Source of the DNA: Actinomycetota bacterium
GTDB taxonomy: Bacteria; Actinomycetota; CADDZG01; WHSQ01
Direction: 5' to 3'
Assembly: GCA_009380005.1 (NCBI GenBank)
Contig: WHSQ01000001.1
Location: 62,001-126,000 of the forward strand
DNA length: 64,000 nucleotides
The position numbers were made by a program, and so were the translations under genes. How positions within the stretch are numbered: position 1 is the first letter of the stretch; each line of letters starts with the position of its first letter. Under the pieces are notes generated by a model, which saw only the letters and a program-made list of their open reading frames with translations, had not been told where the DNA came from and did no database searches. This document shows, one piece after another, positions 41,089 to 50,276 of this stretch.

Positions 41089-43086
41089 ATGATCTTCAGA
41101 CCGGTTCGGAAGTTGGGTCTCCTGACGAAGTTCGCCATCCTCGGAGCCATCCCGACGCTCATCCTGAGCGTGATGCTCGGGAAGACGTTGCAAGCCAGCA
41201 TCTCTCACCGGGCGAGGGAGCATGCCCGTGACGAAGCGGTTCTCTTCTCCCACCTGGCCGTCGAGCCACTCATCTCCGAGGCCGGAGTCGCCTCGACCCT
41301 GAGCGCTACGGAAGCCTCGAAGGTGCGCTCCGTGATGGCTCGAGACGGCGGGCGATCCGGCGTCACCGGCGTGCGGATCTGGCGCCGCGACGGCGAGCTC
41401 GCCTTCACGTCCGGCCGGGTCCGCCACGAGAGGCCGGTGCACGACTCCGCGGCTCTGGGAAGCGCCTTCGCCGGACGCTCCGGTTGGTCGCTCGTGGGAT
41501 CCGGTGCGGCCGATCTCCATGTCTTCGTACCGCTCCGGCTGGGTCAAGCCGATCAGGTCGATGCGGTGCTCGAGGTCTCCATGCCTTACGCGCCTATCGC
41601 GGAGAGGATCAACGAGGAGAGCACCGAGCTTCTCCTCATCCTCCTCGCCGGGCTCACGCTTCTGTACGCGGCTCTCTTCCGCATCGTGGCAGGTGCTTCG
41701 AACAAGCTGCGTCAACAGGTTGCCGAGAACGAGCACCAGGCGTTGCACGATGCGCTCACGGGCCTGCCCAACCGCACCTTGTTCCGAGACCGCGTCGAGC
41801 AGGCGATCCTTGCCGCACGACGCGGAGAAGCACATCTCGCCGTGATGCTCATGGATCTCGACAGGTTCAAAGAGATCAATGACACGCTGGGCCACCACAA
41901 CGGTGACTTCCTGTTGCAGCAGATAGGTCCGCGCCTGCGTCACTGTCTCCGCGAGAGCGACACGATCGCGCGTCTCGGGGGTGACGAATTCGCCCTGCTC
42001 CTCCCGAACCTGCAGGATCCGGCGAGCGCGACGCGGGTCGCCGAGAAGATCCGGAGTGCTCTTTCTCGCCCCTTCGTCCTCGAGGGTCTCACCTTGAGCG
42101 TGGAAGGAAGCATAGGCATCGCCTTCCATCCCGATCATGGAACCGACGTGGACGCTCTCCTGCAACGGGCCGACGTCGCGATGTACGTGGCCAAGGAGAC
42201 GCACAACGGTCACGAGGTCTACGCCACGGAGGATGATCAGTACAGCCCGAGCCGTCTCTCCTTGGTCGGGGACCTTCGCCGTGCCGTCGGTTCCGGGGAA
42301 CTGCTCGTTTACTACCAGCCGAAGGTCGACCTCGCTTCCGGTGAGATAGACGGCGTCGAAGCATTGGTCAGATGGAAGCATCCAGAACGCGGTCTCCTGG
42401 CACCGGACGAGTTCATCCCGTTGGCAGAACACACCGAGCTCATCAAGCCGTTGACCTACGAGATCATCGGCACCGCCTTCAAGCAGTGTCGATCGTGGCA
42501 CGACCGCGGTCACGATCTCTCGATCGCCGTGAACCTCTCGGTCCGTAGTCTCTTGGATCTACAGTTCCCGGACGATGTCGCGCGTCTGCTTGAAGAGCAC
42601 AACGTGCGACCCGGATGGATCACGTTCGAGATCACCGAATCGACCCTCATGGCAGACACATGGCGGGCGATGGCGGTTCTCAAGCGCCTGAGCGCGATGG
42701 GTATCGGTCTCTCGATCGACGACTACGGTTCGGGTTACTCCTCGCTCTCCTACGTGAAGCGTCTGCCAATCTCCGAGATCAAGATAGACAAATCCTTCGT
42801 CATGAACATGGACCGCGACGAGAACGACGCCGTCATCGTGCGTTCGACCATCGATCTCGGGCGGAACCTGGGACTCAACGTGGTCGCCGAGGGTGTGGAG
42901 ACCGAGGAGGTCTGGAAGAAGCTCGCGGCGCTCGGTTGCAACATGGCGCAGGGTCACTACCTCAGCGAGCCGGTGCCGGCCGACGAGATCACCCAGCGCG
43001 GTGGCGCGCGCTTGCTTCCCGATCGCAGCCCGTCGGATCTACCTGGGGCATCCGTGGGGCATCGTGATGCGCTAGCCGGTCTATAG
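41089..43086 (+). CDS. Membrane GGDEF-EAL protein for c-di-GMP turnover
   Basis: 665 aa. Two membrane helices at about 12-31 and 180-201 enclose an extracytoplasmic sensor of about 150 residues. Then a diguanylate cyclase domain with intact GGDEF (297-301) and a phosphodiesterase domain with EALVRW (EAL at 424-426), DDYGSGYSSLSYVKRLP, KIDKSFV and AEGVET, all catalytic motifs present. It can in principle both make and degrade c-di-GMP. Divergent from the Flp pilin, which fits the usual link between c-di-GMP and surface attachment (inference). GGCGGAGG lies upstream. Confidence 0.94.
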   Translation: MIFRPVRKLGLLTKFAILGAIPTLILSVMLGKTLQASISHRAREHARDEAVLFSHLAVEPLISEAGVASTLSATEASKVRSVMARDGGRSGVTGVRIWRRDGELAFTSGRVRHERPVHDSAALGSAFAGRSGWSLVGSGAADLHVFVPLRLGQADQVDAVLEVSMPYAPIAERINEESTELLLILLAGLTLLYAALFRIVAGASNKLRQQVAENEHQALHDALTGLPNRTLFRDRVEQAILAARRGEAHLAVMLMDLDRFKEINDTLGHHNGDFLLQQIGPRLRHCLRESDTIARLGGDEFALLLPNLQDPASATRVAEKIRSALSRPFVLEGLTLSVEGSIGIAFHPDHGTDVDALLQRADVAMYVAKETHNGHEVYATEDDQYSPSRLSLVGDLRRAVGSGELLVYYQPKVDLASGEIDGVEALVRWKHPERGLLAPDEFIPLAEHTELIKPLTYEIIGTAFKQCRSWHDRGHDLSIAVNLSVRSLLDLQFPDDVARLLEEHNVRPGWITFEITESTLMADTWRAMAVLKRLSAMGIGLSIDDYGSGYSSLSYVKRLPISEIKIDKSFVMNMDRDENDAVIVRSTIDLGRNLGLNVVAEGVETEEVWKKLAALGCNMAQGHYLSEPVPADEITQRGGARLLPDRSPSDLPGASVGHRDALAGL

Positions 43087-43094
43087 TTCCCGCC

Positions 43095-43892
43095 GTGGCA
43101 ACGGCGAAGGTCAACGGCATCAAGCTCTACTACGAGGACACCGGTTCGGGCGACAAGACGATCCTTCTGGTACATGGGTTCCCCCTCGGCCGGAGGTTGT
43201 GGGAGGGACAGATCGAAGCGCTCCGGAACGGCTACCGGATCGTCGCACCCGACCTGCGTGGCTACGGTGACTCGGACGTCCCGGACGACATCGACTCGTA
43301 TTCGCTCGAGGTCTACGCAGACGATCTGGCTGCCCTCCTGGACGAGCTCGGCATCGAGAAGGTGGTCTACGTCGGACTGTCGATGGGCGGTTACCTCGCG
43401 TTCCCCTTCCTGCGCAAGTACGGCGACAGGGTCGAGGCGCTGGTGCTGGCCGACGCTCGGGCCGAGGCCGACCCGCCGGAGGGCGTCGAGAAGCGCAGCG
43501 CCCAGCAGGAACAGATCCGCACGGAGGGGACCGGCGGCCTGGTTGAAGCCCTCCCCAGAGCACTACTGTCGAAGACGACATGGGATCAGAAGCCGGACGT
43601 CGTCGAGCGCGCCAAGGCCCTGATGAAGCACCCGGACAACGGTTGGCTTGGCTCGCTGCAAGCCATGAAGACGCGCCCCGACTCGAGCGACCAGCTCACG
43701 TCGATCAACGTCCCGACGCTCATCATCGTGGGGGAGGAAGACGGCATCACGCCACCGGACGCGGCTCGCAAGATGCACGAGCACATCGGCGGCTCGCGCC
43801 TGGTCGTGATCCCGGATGCGGGCCACCTGTCGAACCTCGAATCCCCCGACGCCTTCAACGGCGCCCTGGCCGACTTCCTGGGCAGCCTCTAG
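43095..43892 (+). CDS. Alpha/beta-fold hydrolase
   Basis: 265 aa. Oxyanion HGFPLG, nucleophile S96 in VGLSMGG, acid Asp in VGEEDGITPP, and base His in AGHLSNLE: a complete catalytic triad. The DLRGYGDSD segment is typical of esterases and haloperoxidase-like hydrolases. Substrate unknown. A GTG start lies 8 bp after the GGDEF-EAL stop, so it is probably co-transcribed. A short hairpin follows. Confidence 0.9.
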   Translation: MATAKVNGIKLYYEDTGSGDKTILLVHGFPLGRRLWEGQIEALRNGYRIVAPDLRGYGDSDVPDDIDSYSLEVYADDLAALLDELGIEKVVYVGLSMGGYLAFPFLRKYGDRVEALVLADARAEADPPEGVEKRSAQQEQIRTEGTGGLVEALPRALLSKTTWDQKPDVVERAKALMKHPDNGWLGSLQAMKTRPDSSDQLTSINVPTLIIVGEEDGITPPDAARKMHEHIGGSRLVVIPDAGHLSNLESPDAFNGALADFLGSL

Positions 43893-43911
43893 GCCCTTCC
43901 ACTCTAGCCGG

Positions 43912-43926
43912 GTCCCGGATCGGGAC
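43912..43926. terminator. Short hairpin between convergent hydrolase and kinase genes
   Basis: GTCCCG (43912-43917) pairs with CGGGAC (43921-43926) around GAT. Located between two converging stops; weak terminator candidate. Confidence 0.35.
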
Positions 43927-43943
43927 TCTCCTCGAAAAGAAGC

Positions 43944-45224
43944 CTAGGACTCGGACCGGACCAGGCCCAGGTGGCGCTCGCCCGCCGCCTTCACGGCGCA
44001 CGGGACCGAGATGCTGAAGGTGGTTCCCCGCGACGAGGAAGCGAGGTCGATCCGGCCGTTCATCGCCGAGATCAACTGGCTCACGACATAGAGCCCCAGG
44101 CCGACGCCCTCTCGCCCGGCAGCGGTTTCCTCGATGCGGCTGAATGCCTCGAAGAGCTGATCCCGTTTCTCCATCGGGATACCGGGCCCGTTGTCCTCGA
44201 TCTTGATGACGATGCCGTTGTCGACCGACCGCGCGGTGACGGCCACCTTCGAACGAATCGGCGTGTACTTGTAGGCGTTCTCGACGAGGTTGCGAACGAT
44301 CTGGCCGATACGCGACGCGTCGACCTCGGCCGTTATGGGCTCCACGAAGACGTGCAGCTGGTGCTCCTCGCGCTTGGCTGCGGCGGCCTCCAACGCTTGG
44401 TGAAGGCACGGTTCCAGATCGGTCCACTCCGGCGCCAGGTGCAACTGGCCGGACTGGAGTTGCGAGGTGAGGGTCAGGTCGTCGACCAGCCGGGCCAACG
44501 TATGGGCCTGGGTGTTCACCATCTCAAGGAGGCGGTCGCGCTGTTCGGTCGAAAGACGGTCCATCCGGCGCTGAACGGTGGTGACCCCGGTGATGACCGC
44601 GGTGAGGGGCCCTCGTATCTCATGCGACGTCACGGCCAGGAAACGGTCCTTCAGCCGATCGACCTCGGCCAGCTTGAGGCTCTGACCTTGGAATGCCTGG
44701 CGTTGTGAGTACCAGCTCTCCGCCATGGAACCGGAGATCGCTGCGAAGAGCGCCGCGATACCCACGACGAAGATGTAGCTGGGGATGTCGAAAGACGCAT
44801 CGCTCAGGTGGGCAACCCGAGCCGCCTGCGGGATATAGAAAGCGGCCACGAGCGCCGTGCCGGCCATCGCCCCGCGCATCCGGAAGCGAAGCGCTCCCTC
44901 GAGGGGGACGAGGAAGAGGGTGGCCCACACCATGTAGGGCACCTGGGCCGCGGCGTTCCAGACGGAGGCGGCGATGATGCAGAAATCGAAGACGAACGCC
45001 GCTACCGAAAGGGTGCGGTAACCCGCCTCGTCCAGGGTGCGACGCAGGATCAGGGCGATCGCCCCGTTGCCGAGCGCGAGTAGACCTACGAGGGCCCAGG
45101 AGAGCGCGTCGCTCGTCCCCCCGGCCGGCTCGATGGCGAGTTCGATAAGTCCGAGCGCTACGCCGAGCCAGCGGATGTAGATCATCCATTGCTCGAGGCG
45201 GCGCAAGCTCCCGAGTCCGGTCAT
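43944..45224 (-). CDS. Membrane sensor histidine kinase
   Basis: 426 aa. Five or six membrane helices in residues 15-165 form the sensor, then a short coiled segment (AFQGQSLKLAEVDRLKDRF). The phospho-acceptor is H201 in AVTSHEIRGPL. The ATPase has the N box NLVENAYKYTP, D-N-GPGIP, F box and VGLGLYVV. No response regulator gene is next to it; the orphan receivers at 21.2 kb and 22.9 kb are possible partners. The sensor type (MASE-like membrane domain with no large outside loop) suggests detection of a membrane signal. Confidence 0.92.
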   Translation of the reverse strand: MTGLGSLRRLEQWMIYIRWLGVALGLIELAIEPAGGTSDALSWALVGLLALGNGAIALILRRTLDEAGYRTLSVAAFVFDFCIIAASVWNAAAQVPYMVWATLFLVPLEGALRFRMRGAMAGTALVAAFYIPQAARVAHLSDASFDIPSYIFVVGIAALFAAISGSMAESWYSQRQAFQGQSLKLAEVDRLKDRFLAVTSHEIRGPLTAVITGVTTVQRRMDRLSTEQRDRLLEMVNTQAHTLARLVDDLTLTSQLQSGQLHLAPEWTDLEPCLHQALEAAAAKREEHQLHVFVEPITAEVDASRIGQIVRNLVENAYKYTPIRSKVAVTARSVDNGIVIKIEDNGPGIPMEKRDQLFEAFSRIEETAAGREGVGLGLYVVSQLISAMNGRIDLASSSRGTTFSISVPCAVKAAGERHLGLVRSES

Positions 45225-45283
45225 CCTTTCTCTATCGGCACCCCGCCATGGTAACTAAGGCCCCCTTGGGCCCATCCCCGCAT

Positions 45284-45319
45284 GCCAAAGGAAAAGGGCC
45301 CCGCTCCGCGGGACCCTTT
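45284..45319 (-). terminator. Intrinsic terminator for the minus-strand 102-aa gene
   Basis: On the minus strand AAAGGGTCCCGC pairs with GCGGGGCCCTTT with one mismatch around GGA (45293-45319), then TTCCTTTGG. It follows the stop of the 45344-45652 gene. Confidence 0.75.
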
Positions 45320-45343
45320 GTCCGGTTCGCTTGGTCTGGGCGC

Positions 45344-45652
45344 TTACGCGGCCCGGCTAAGCGAGGTCTCCTTGCGGTGGCCGATGACCTCCGCGACGTG
45401 CTCGAACACCTGCGGCACGGCATAACCGGCGCCGGCGAGCATGATGCCGGTTCCGACGTAACCGAGCTGCTCCGAGCGGACGTCGACGCCCCACTGCGCG
45501 AAGAGCGAGAAGTCCAGCACCCAGGCGACGGCTACACCGAGGGCGATCGTCAGAAGCGTGTGGATCTTCGAAAGGTCCACGTACTCGCTGAGCATGTCGA
45601 TCACCTTGAACGAACCGACTCCGAGCAGTACCACGATTGCGAACTCGTACAC
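45344..45652 (-). CDS. Small membrane protein, 102 aa
   Basis: GTG start with GGGAGG nearby. Three hydrophobic segments are visible: about residues 4-20 (EFAIVVLLGVGSFKVI), 32-50 (TLLTIALGVAVAWVLDF) and 65-80 (VGTGIMLAGAGYAVPQV), with a polar C-terminus. No known domain. It has its own terminator and a 300-bp structured upstream region, so it is probably a single-gene unit. Confidence 0.7.
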   Translation of the reverse strand: MYEFAIVVLLGVGSFKVIDMLSEYVDLSKIHTLLTIALGVAVAWVLDFSLFAQWGVDVRSEQLGYVGTGIMLAGAGYAVPQVFEHVAEVIGHRKETSLSRAA

Positions 45653-45953
45653 CTCAACCTCCCAAGAGGCTTGTGGACGGCCATTCCGTCCTTTCCGTGA
45701 CCTTTGGACGCTGGGGGAGCCCCCCGAGTTACCGGCTGGGGCGACAGGAAATGTCTGGGGGAAACCGAGGACCGGGGCGCGTGCGGGGGGACGGCGGGAC
45801 TTACGTAGGAGAGATTTAGCTCCGAATGACTATTCATCCGGACTGGGTCATTGACGAAAGTTGCGGTAGGGCGGGGGTCCTAGTCGCATTCGCCGCCGCA
45901 GCCGTCCGACGCCCTGCCCGAGCGTCGGAGACTCCCGCCCTTTTCTTTCGCCG
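45653..45953. other. Structured intergenic region
   Basis: About 300 bp without a gene. It contains GGACGG-ccatt-CCGTCC (45675-45691), a GGGGG-AG-CCCCC stem near 45717-45728 and several other G/C-rich runs, including GGGGGAAACC near 45772. It is the 5' side of the minus-strand 102-aa gene. A cis-acting RNA leader is possible; I could not match it to a known riboswitch. Confidence 0.45.
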
Positions 45954-46355
45954 CTACTCGGCTTCCGTTGCGAGACCATCCTCGACGACCGGGAAACGAA
46001 CGCGTGCGACCTCTCGCTCGTCCAGGCTGAAGATGCATTCGTAATCGTCGGCGCCGTATTCGATCTCCAGATCGTTCACCTCGTCCTCGAGTTTCTCTAT
46101 GTGATTCTTGGTGGCCATATGGATCTCGCGCGGCGCGCTCTCGTAGACCACGCGGCCCCCAGGAGTGACGAGCTTCCATCGTTCGGTGAAGGTGCCGTGA
46201 TCGTTCGACCACGCACGCAGGATCAGGAAGGCCGCGGCGCGACCCGGTTCGCTCGGGATCTCGACGACGTTCTCGAGACCCGGATGAACGCGACCGCCTC
46301 GGATCATGTAGAGCTTGCGGTCGATCACCTTGGCGTACCGAAGTCGTGCGCCCAT
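45954..46355 (-). CDS. Hypothetical protein, 133 aa
   Basis: Cytoplasmic, mixed beta/alpha. It starts MGARLRYAKVIDRKLYMIRG and ends in a clearly acidic tail (DDYECIFSLDEREVARVRF then VVEDGLATEAE). The central HIEKLEDEVNDLEIEYG looks helical. No family recognised. Its ATG overlaps the stop of the upstream dehydrogenase-like gene by one base, so they share an operon. Confidence 0.7.
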   Translation of the reverse strand: MGARLRYAKVIDRKLYMIRGGRVHPGLENVVEIPSEPGRAAAFLILRAWSNDHGTFTERWKLVTPGGRVVYESAPREIHMATKNHIEKLEDEVNDLEIEYGADDYECIFSLDEREVARVRFPVVEDGLATEAE

Positions 46356-47443
46356 CAGTCTCCTTCCCTCGGCCCGTACGTCTTGATCGTCACGCCACGA
46401 TCGATCAAGACCTTCTGGGCATCATCCGATCCCAGCGCTTGTACCGGCGCGATGACACCTCTCTCGTCGAAGCCGGCTTCGAGGAAACGTTTCGCTCCTG
46501 CGGTCAACGTGTGCGCGGTGAGTCCGTACACATCGGCGCCCTGCAGCGAGACGTTACGCCACCACCGACCCGAACGCGCCTCCGCGAGGATGGTGAAACG
46601 GGCCCTTTCACGCTGGCTCTCTGCCGGTCCGTCGCCCCGCCGGTCCACGAGGGAGCGGAGAGCGCCGCGCAGCTCGTCGTTCCTCGATACGGCGCGGAGA
46701 AGGGGAGCCGACGCGCGTAGAGCGGTGCGCATGCCACGGGCGACGGTCACATACGTCCCGAAGTTCTTGGGGGACAGATGGAGGGGCGCGAGCTGGGTTT
46801 CTCCGAGCGCCATGGAGATCCCCATACGAGGCCCAAGCGGCGCCGGCATCGGAGCCCAACGCGCCAGCTCCCCCGGCTCGACGCGCCGAGGCGCGCCGTC
46901 GGAGATGAATCTGGCCGGCGCGGCGATGATCGCCAGCGAGGACTCGACCGTGCCCGCGGAACCGTAGCGTGGGAGCGCGTAGGTGAGAACGAGATCGGGT
47001 TCTTCCATCCCGTCCGTAGCGAGGGTCCCCGCGGTGTCGGCGACGACTTCATCGAAGCCCAACGCGGGCGCCATCGCTATGCCAGCCTCGCGCGCTCGCG
47101 CATCGTAGTTATCGATCAGCCTCCGGATGAAGATCGACTCTCCCGAGGAATCTATGTAGTGCACGCGGGCTCGGACCGCGGCTTCGGCGGCGGCGTCACC
47201 GAGCTCGACGAACGGCCCCACACAGGTGATCAAGACCTTCACGTCGGTCAGGGCCTGGGTCAGCGCTTCGATATCGTCCGCCGAAACGATCCGGACGTCG
47301 GGGCCCCCGATCGTCGCGGCCAGGACGTCCAGCTTGGTGCGGTTGCGCCCGGCGATCGCGAAGTCGACGCCCAGTTCGGCCAGGACCTCAGCGGTGAGCC
47401 TCCCCGTATACCCCGTTGCGCCGAACAACAGGACGTCTGGCAT
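46355..47443 (-). CDS. Saccharopine dehydrogenase-like NAD(P)-binding oxidoreductase
   Basis: 362 aa. The Rossmann site is LLFGATGYTGRLTAEVL at the N-terminus, with AGRNRTKL after the second strand and TCVGPFVELGDAAAEAA, the pattern of saccharopine dehydrogenase-like / trans-acting enoyl reductase proteins. In mycobacteria such proteins (Rv2953 type) act in lipid synthesis, but the substrate here is open. Divergent from the histidine phosphatase gene (76 bp). First gene of a two-gene operon with the 133-aa protein. Confidence 0.85.
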   Translation of the reverse strand: MPDVLLFGATGYTGRLTAEVLAELGVDFAIAGRNRTKLDVLAATIGGPDVRIVSADDIEALTQALTDVKVLITCVGPFVELGDAAAEAAVRARVHYIDSSGESIFIRRLIDNYDARAREAGIAMAPALGFDEVVADTAGTLATDGMEEPDLVLTYALPRYGSAGTVESSLAIIAAPARFISDGAPRRVEPGELARWAPMPAPLGPRMGISMALGETQLAPLHLSPKNFGTYVTVARGMRTALRASAPLLRAVSRNDELRGALRSLVDRRGDGPAESQRERARFTILAEARSGRWWRNVSLQGADVYGLTAHTLTAGAKRFLEAGFDERGVIAPVQALGSDDAQKVLIDRGVTIKTYGPREGD

Positions 47444-47519
47444 CCGGCAACCTTAACGGGGTCGGACCGCAACCCGCAGCGGTCCGCGCCGTGCCGGCGG
47501 AGCATTAGGTTCTGGCGCC

Positions 47520-48158
47520 ATGAACCAGAGGGTCGGAGCAACCAGGATCCACCTGGTGCGTCACGGGAAGGTGGAGAACCCGATGGGCATCATCTACGGC
47601 CGCCTGCCCGGTTATCACCTGTCCGAGCTCGGCAAGCAGCAGGCGAGGGCGGCCGCCGACCACCTGGAGACAGAGCCGATCGGAGCGTTGTGGTCGAGCC
47701 CCATGGAAAGAGCTCAAGAGACCGCGGAGATCATCAACGCGCCCCACGGGCTCGAGATCGTCACCGACGAGCGTCTGACCGAGAGCCACAATAGTTTCGA
47801 GGGTGTTCGACGGACGTGGAGAGGCATCCTCTTCGGTCATCCGTTGAAGTGGTGGCATCTTCGTAACCCCATGCGTCCGTCGTGGGGCGAGACGTTCACC
47901 CAGGTGAAGGAACGCATGCTCGAGGCGATCTGGGAGGGAGCAGAGGCCGCCGGAGACAAGGGGTTGGTGGTGGTCAGCCATCAGACTCCGGTCCTGATCG
48001 CACGGCTCGCGCTGTCGAAACGGCGCGTGCCTCCATGGCTGGCGTTCACGCCCTGCCATACGGGATCGGTCACGACGCTGGAGATGGATGCGGACCGTCG
48101 CCTGCTGCGAGCGAGTTACTTCAGACCGCCGGACGAGCTCCAGCCTGAGGCGGACTAG
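47520..48158 (+). CDS. Histidine phosphatase family protein (phosphoglycerate mutase-like)
   Basis: 212 aa. The phospho-accepting His is in IHLVRHGKVENP (RHG motif), the proton-donor Glu region is ERLTESHNSFEG, and the second His is in VVVSHQTPV. The SSPMERAQETAE segment supports a small-molecule phosphatase rather than a glycolytic mutase. Substrate unknown. The 3' end overlaps the convergent zinc-ribbon gene by 38 bp. Confidence 0.9.
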   Translation: MNQRVGATRIHLVRHGKVENPMGIIYGRLPGYHLSELGKQQARAAADHLETEPIGALWSSPMERAQETAEIINAPHGLEIVTDERLTESHNSFEGVRRTWRGILFGHPLKWWHLRNPMRPSWGETFTQVKERMLEAIWEGAEAAGDKGLVVVSHQTPVLIARLALSKRRVPPWLAFTPCHTGSVTTLEMDADRRLLRASYFRPPDELQPEAD

Positions 48159-48309
48159 GCGGCTGGGGATCCTCGGCCTCGAGCGGCTCTCCGTTCGGAC
48201 CGTCGGTCGTGTCCAGGAGGGGCGTGGAGCAGACGGGACAGACCGGGGTGTCGCCCTCGCTTATGTAGACGGTGCGCCGGCACGAGGGGCAGAAAGCGGT
48301 GATGGCCAT
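48121..48309 (-). CDS. Small zinc-ribbon protein, 62 aa
   Basis: Residues 7-10 (CPSC) and 24-27 (CPVC) form a zinc ribbon with a short strand between them (RRTVYISEGDTPV). The C-terminal half is a Pro/Glu/Asp-rich tail. Real size and clean motif make it credible despite the 38-bp overlap with the phosphatase gene. It is divergent from the FAD oxidoreductase gene 61 bp away. Function unknown. Confidence 0.65.
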   Translation of the reverse strand: MAITAFCPSCRRTVYISEGDTPVCPVCSTPLLDTTDGPNGEPLEAEDPQPPSPPQAGARPAV

Positions 48310-48370
48310 GGTGGCACGTTAGCCTCCTTTGCTGTTTCTCGCACCCTGTTGAGAGGAGATTTTCCGCTCC

Positions 48371-49912
48371 GTGACCGACACCTACGACGCGGTCGTGATC
48401 GGGGCGGGCCACAACGGCCTGGTCTGTGCGGCCTATCTGGCCCGATCCGGGCTGCGGACACTCGTCCTCGACGCCGGCGACCGGATCGGGGGGGCCTGCG
48501 TGACGGAGTCGCCGTGGCCGGGTTACCGCATCTCCACGGCGTGCCATACCGTCGCCAACTTCGGGCCTCAGATCGTCCGGGACCTGCGGCTGGATCTCCC
48601 TCTGGTGCGCCGGGATCCTCACCACTTCTCGCCGGCGCCGGGCGGTGGCGGGATCACGTGGTGGCAGGACGTCGAGAGATCGAAGGAGGAGATCGCTCAC
48701 TTCTCCCGAGATGATGCCGACGGCTACTACCGCATGATGGAACTCTTCGACACCGCGGCGAAACATATGCGTACTCTGCTCGGCTACCCGGCGACGAAGC
48801 GACAGGTCATGAGAGCGTTGCGACTGTCCGGCATCGAGAAGCTCTACCGCAAGGTGATCGGTCGTTCGGTGGCCGACGCGTGTCGCGAGTTCCTCGAGTC
48901 CGACATCGTGCAAGGCGCGGTGGCCTCGAGCGGCGTCGTCGGTTCGAGCGCGGGGCCCGAGACGGCCGGTACCTCTTACATGCTGCTCCAGAGCCGGCTC
49001 GGAACGACGGGTTCAGCCGGTGTGCGCGGAGGTCTCGGCACGCTAACCGAGTTGCTCGCCGACGCGGTTCGATCCGCGGGTGGCGAGATCCGGACGGGGG
49101 CCGAGGTCGGATCCGTGAAGCTGGCCGGGAGGCGCGCTGCAGGTGTCGTACTGACGAACGGAGATGAGTTCGACGCGGATGTCGTTTGCTCCTCTGCGGA
49201 CCCGAAACGCACCGTCTCTTTCGTTCCACCAGAGGCGTTCATCAAGGAGTTCATCGAGGATGTGTCATTGCTGCCGACAGACGGAGCCGTCGCCAAGGTG
49301 AACTGCGCGCTGGGCGTGCTCCCGCGCTTCGCCGGCGTGGAGGGCGACGACGTTCACCGATCGAGCATCACGGTTGCTCCATCCATCGGCTATCTGGAGG
49401 CATCGTGCCGCGCCGCGGCCGGGGGACGGGTACCCGAGGAGCTCCTGTGTAAGGTCGTGTTCGAATCGGTCGGAGACCCGACGATGGCACCCGACGGTAA
49501 GCACACGATGTCTGTGGTGGCTCAGTACGTTCCCTCCGACGGCGACGATAGGGACGCGGTCGGTGACGCCGTGCTGGCAACGCTCGAACGCTACGCCCGC
49601 GGCCTATCGCGGACGGTCGAGCACCGACAGGTCCTCCTCCCCCGGGATCTGGAGGAACGCTTCGGGATGACGGGCGGGCACATCTATCACGGCGAGATGC
49701 TGCCGGACTGGCTGTTCGACAACCGTCCGGCCAACGGCTGGAACCGATACCGCACACCCTTGCCCGGCTTGTACTTCTGCGGAGCCGGCAGCCATCCCGG
49801 AGGCGGCGTCTCGGGGATGCCCGGTCGCAACGCCGCCCGGGCCGTTCTCGCGGACCGCGTCGCGGCAGGTACACATGTGCCCGGCTCGGCTCCGGGTCGC
49901 GCGGCCGTTTGA
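48371..49912 (+). CDS. FAD-dependent oxidoreductase, phytoene desaturase/PYROXD2-like
   Basis: 513 aa from GTG. The dinucleotide site is VIGAGHNGLVCAAYLARSG at the N-terminus, followed by GDRIGGACVTE. The C-terminal CGAGSHPGGGVSGMPGRNAA is the second FAD contact typical of the CrtI/PYROXD2 family. No crtB, crtE or other carotenoid gene is near, so a role in carotenoid synthesis is not supported; the PYROXD2-like group has unclear substrates. No signal peptide. Confidence 0.88.
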   Translation: MTDTYDAVVIGAGHNGLVCAAYLARSGLRTLVLDAGDRIGGACVTESPWPGYRISTACHTVANFGPQIVRDLRLDLPLVRRDPHHFSPAPGGGGITWWQDVERSKEEIAHFSRDDADGYYRMMELFDTAAKHMRTLLGYPATKRQVMRALRLSGIEKLYRKVIGRSVADACREFLESDIVQGAVASSGVVGSSAGPETAGTSYMLLQSRLGTTGSAGVRGGLGTLTELLADAVRSAGGEIRTGAEVGSVKLAGRRAAGVVLTNGDEFDADVVCSSADPKRTVSFVPPEAFIKEFIEDVSLLPTDGAVAKVNCALGVLPRFAGVEGDDVHRSSITVAPSIGYLEASCRAAAGGRVPEELLCKVVFESVGDPTMAPDGKHTMSVVAQYVPSDGDDRDAVGDAVLATLERYARGLSRTVEHRQVLLPRDLEERFGMTGGHIYHGEMLPDWLFDNRPANGWNRYRTPLPGLYFCGAGSHPGGGVSGMPGRNAARAVLADRVAAGTHVPGSAPGRAAV

Positions 49913-49992
49913 AGGTCTTGCACCCGGGTAGGTACTTCGGTTAGCAGAGTAAGCACGCTTGAGGGCATGCTGGATTGGAGGTGAGATCCACC

Positions 49993-50214
49993 ATGGGTCT
50001 AGGAGCGAGTCTCTTCCTCATCGCGATCGGCGCCATCTTGGCGTTCGCCGTTGATGTGACCACCGAGGGCTTCAACCTGAGCACGATCGGGATCATCCTC
50101 ATGATCGTTGGAGCGCTCGGACTAGTGCTCTCCATGATCTTCTGGAGCAGCTGGGGTGGTCCGGGCAACCGCGGCAACACGACGGTCGTCGAGCGCGAAC
50201 GCGACATCGTCTAG
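49993..50214 (+). CDS. DUF6458-like small membrane protein
   Basis: 73 aa from ATG at 49993 with GGAGGTGA upstream. The MGLGASLFLIAIGAILAFAV segment, then LSTIGIILMIVGALGLVLSMIFW, gives two membrane helices with a short loop, and a charged tail ends VVERERDIV. This matches the small actinobacterial DUF6458 group. An upstream frame start (49975) is not needed. A long bidirectional terminator follows. Confidence 0.8.
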   Translation: MGLGASLFLIAIGAILAFAVDVTTEGFNLSTIGIILMIVGALGLVLSMIFWSSWGGPGNRGNTTVVERERDIV

Positions 50215-50233
50215 ACGATCCCCACCGCATGAT

Positions 50234-50263
50234 GAGAAGGACCGCCTGAGGGCGGTCCTTCTC
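50234..50263. terminator. 13-bp perfect bidirectional terminator hairpin
   Basis: GAGAAGGACCGCC (50234-50246) pairs perfectly with GGCGGTCCTTCTC (50251-50263) around TGAG. It separates two converging genes, so it can serve both. Confidence 0.75.
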
Positions 50264-50276
50264 GCGCGCGACTGGT

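Noticed and set aside
45700-45800. c-di-AMP (ydaO) or c-di-GMP (GEMM) riboswitch
   Set aside because: Short words such as GGGGGAAACC resemble parts of those motifs, but they are on the wrong strand for the downstream gene or lack the other conserved blocks.
48371-49912. Carotenoid biosynthesis locus (crtI)
   Set aside because: The CrtI-like fold is clear, but no crtB, crtE or crtY gene is near, and the C-terminal motif equally fits the PYROXD2 group.
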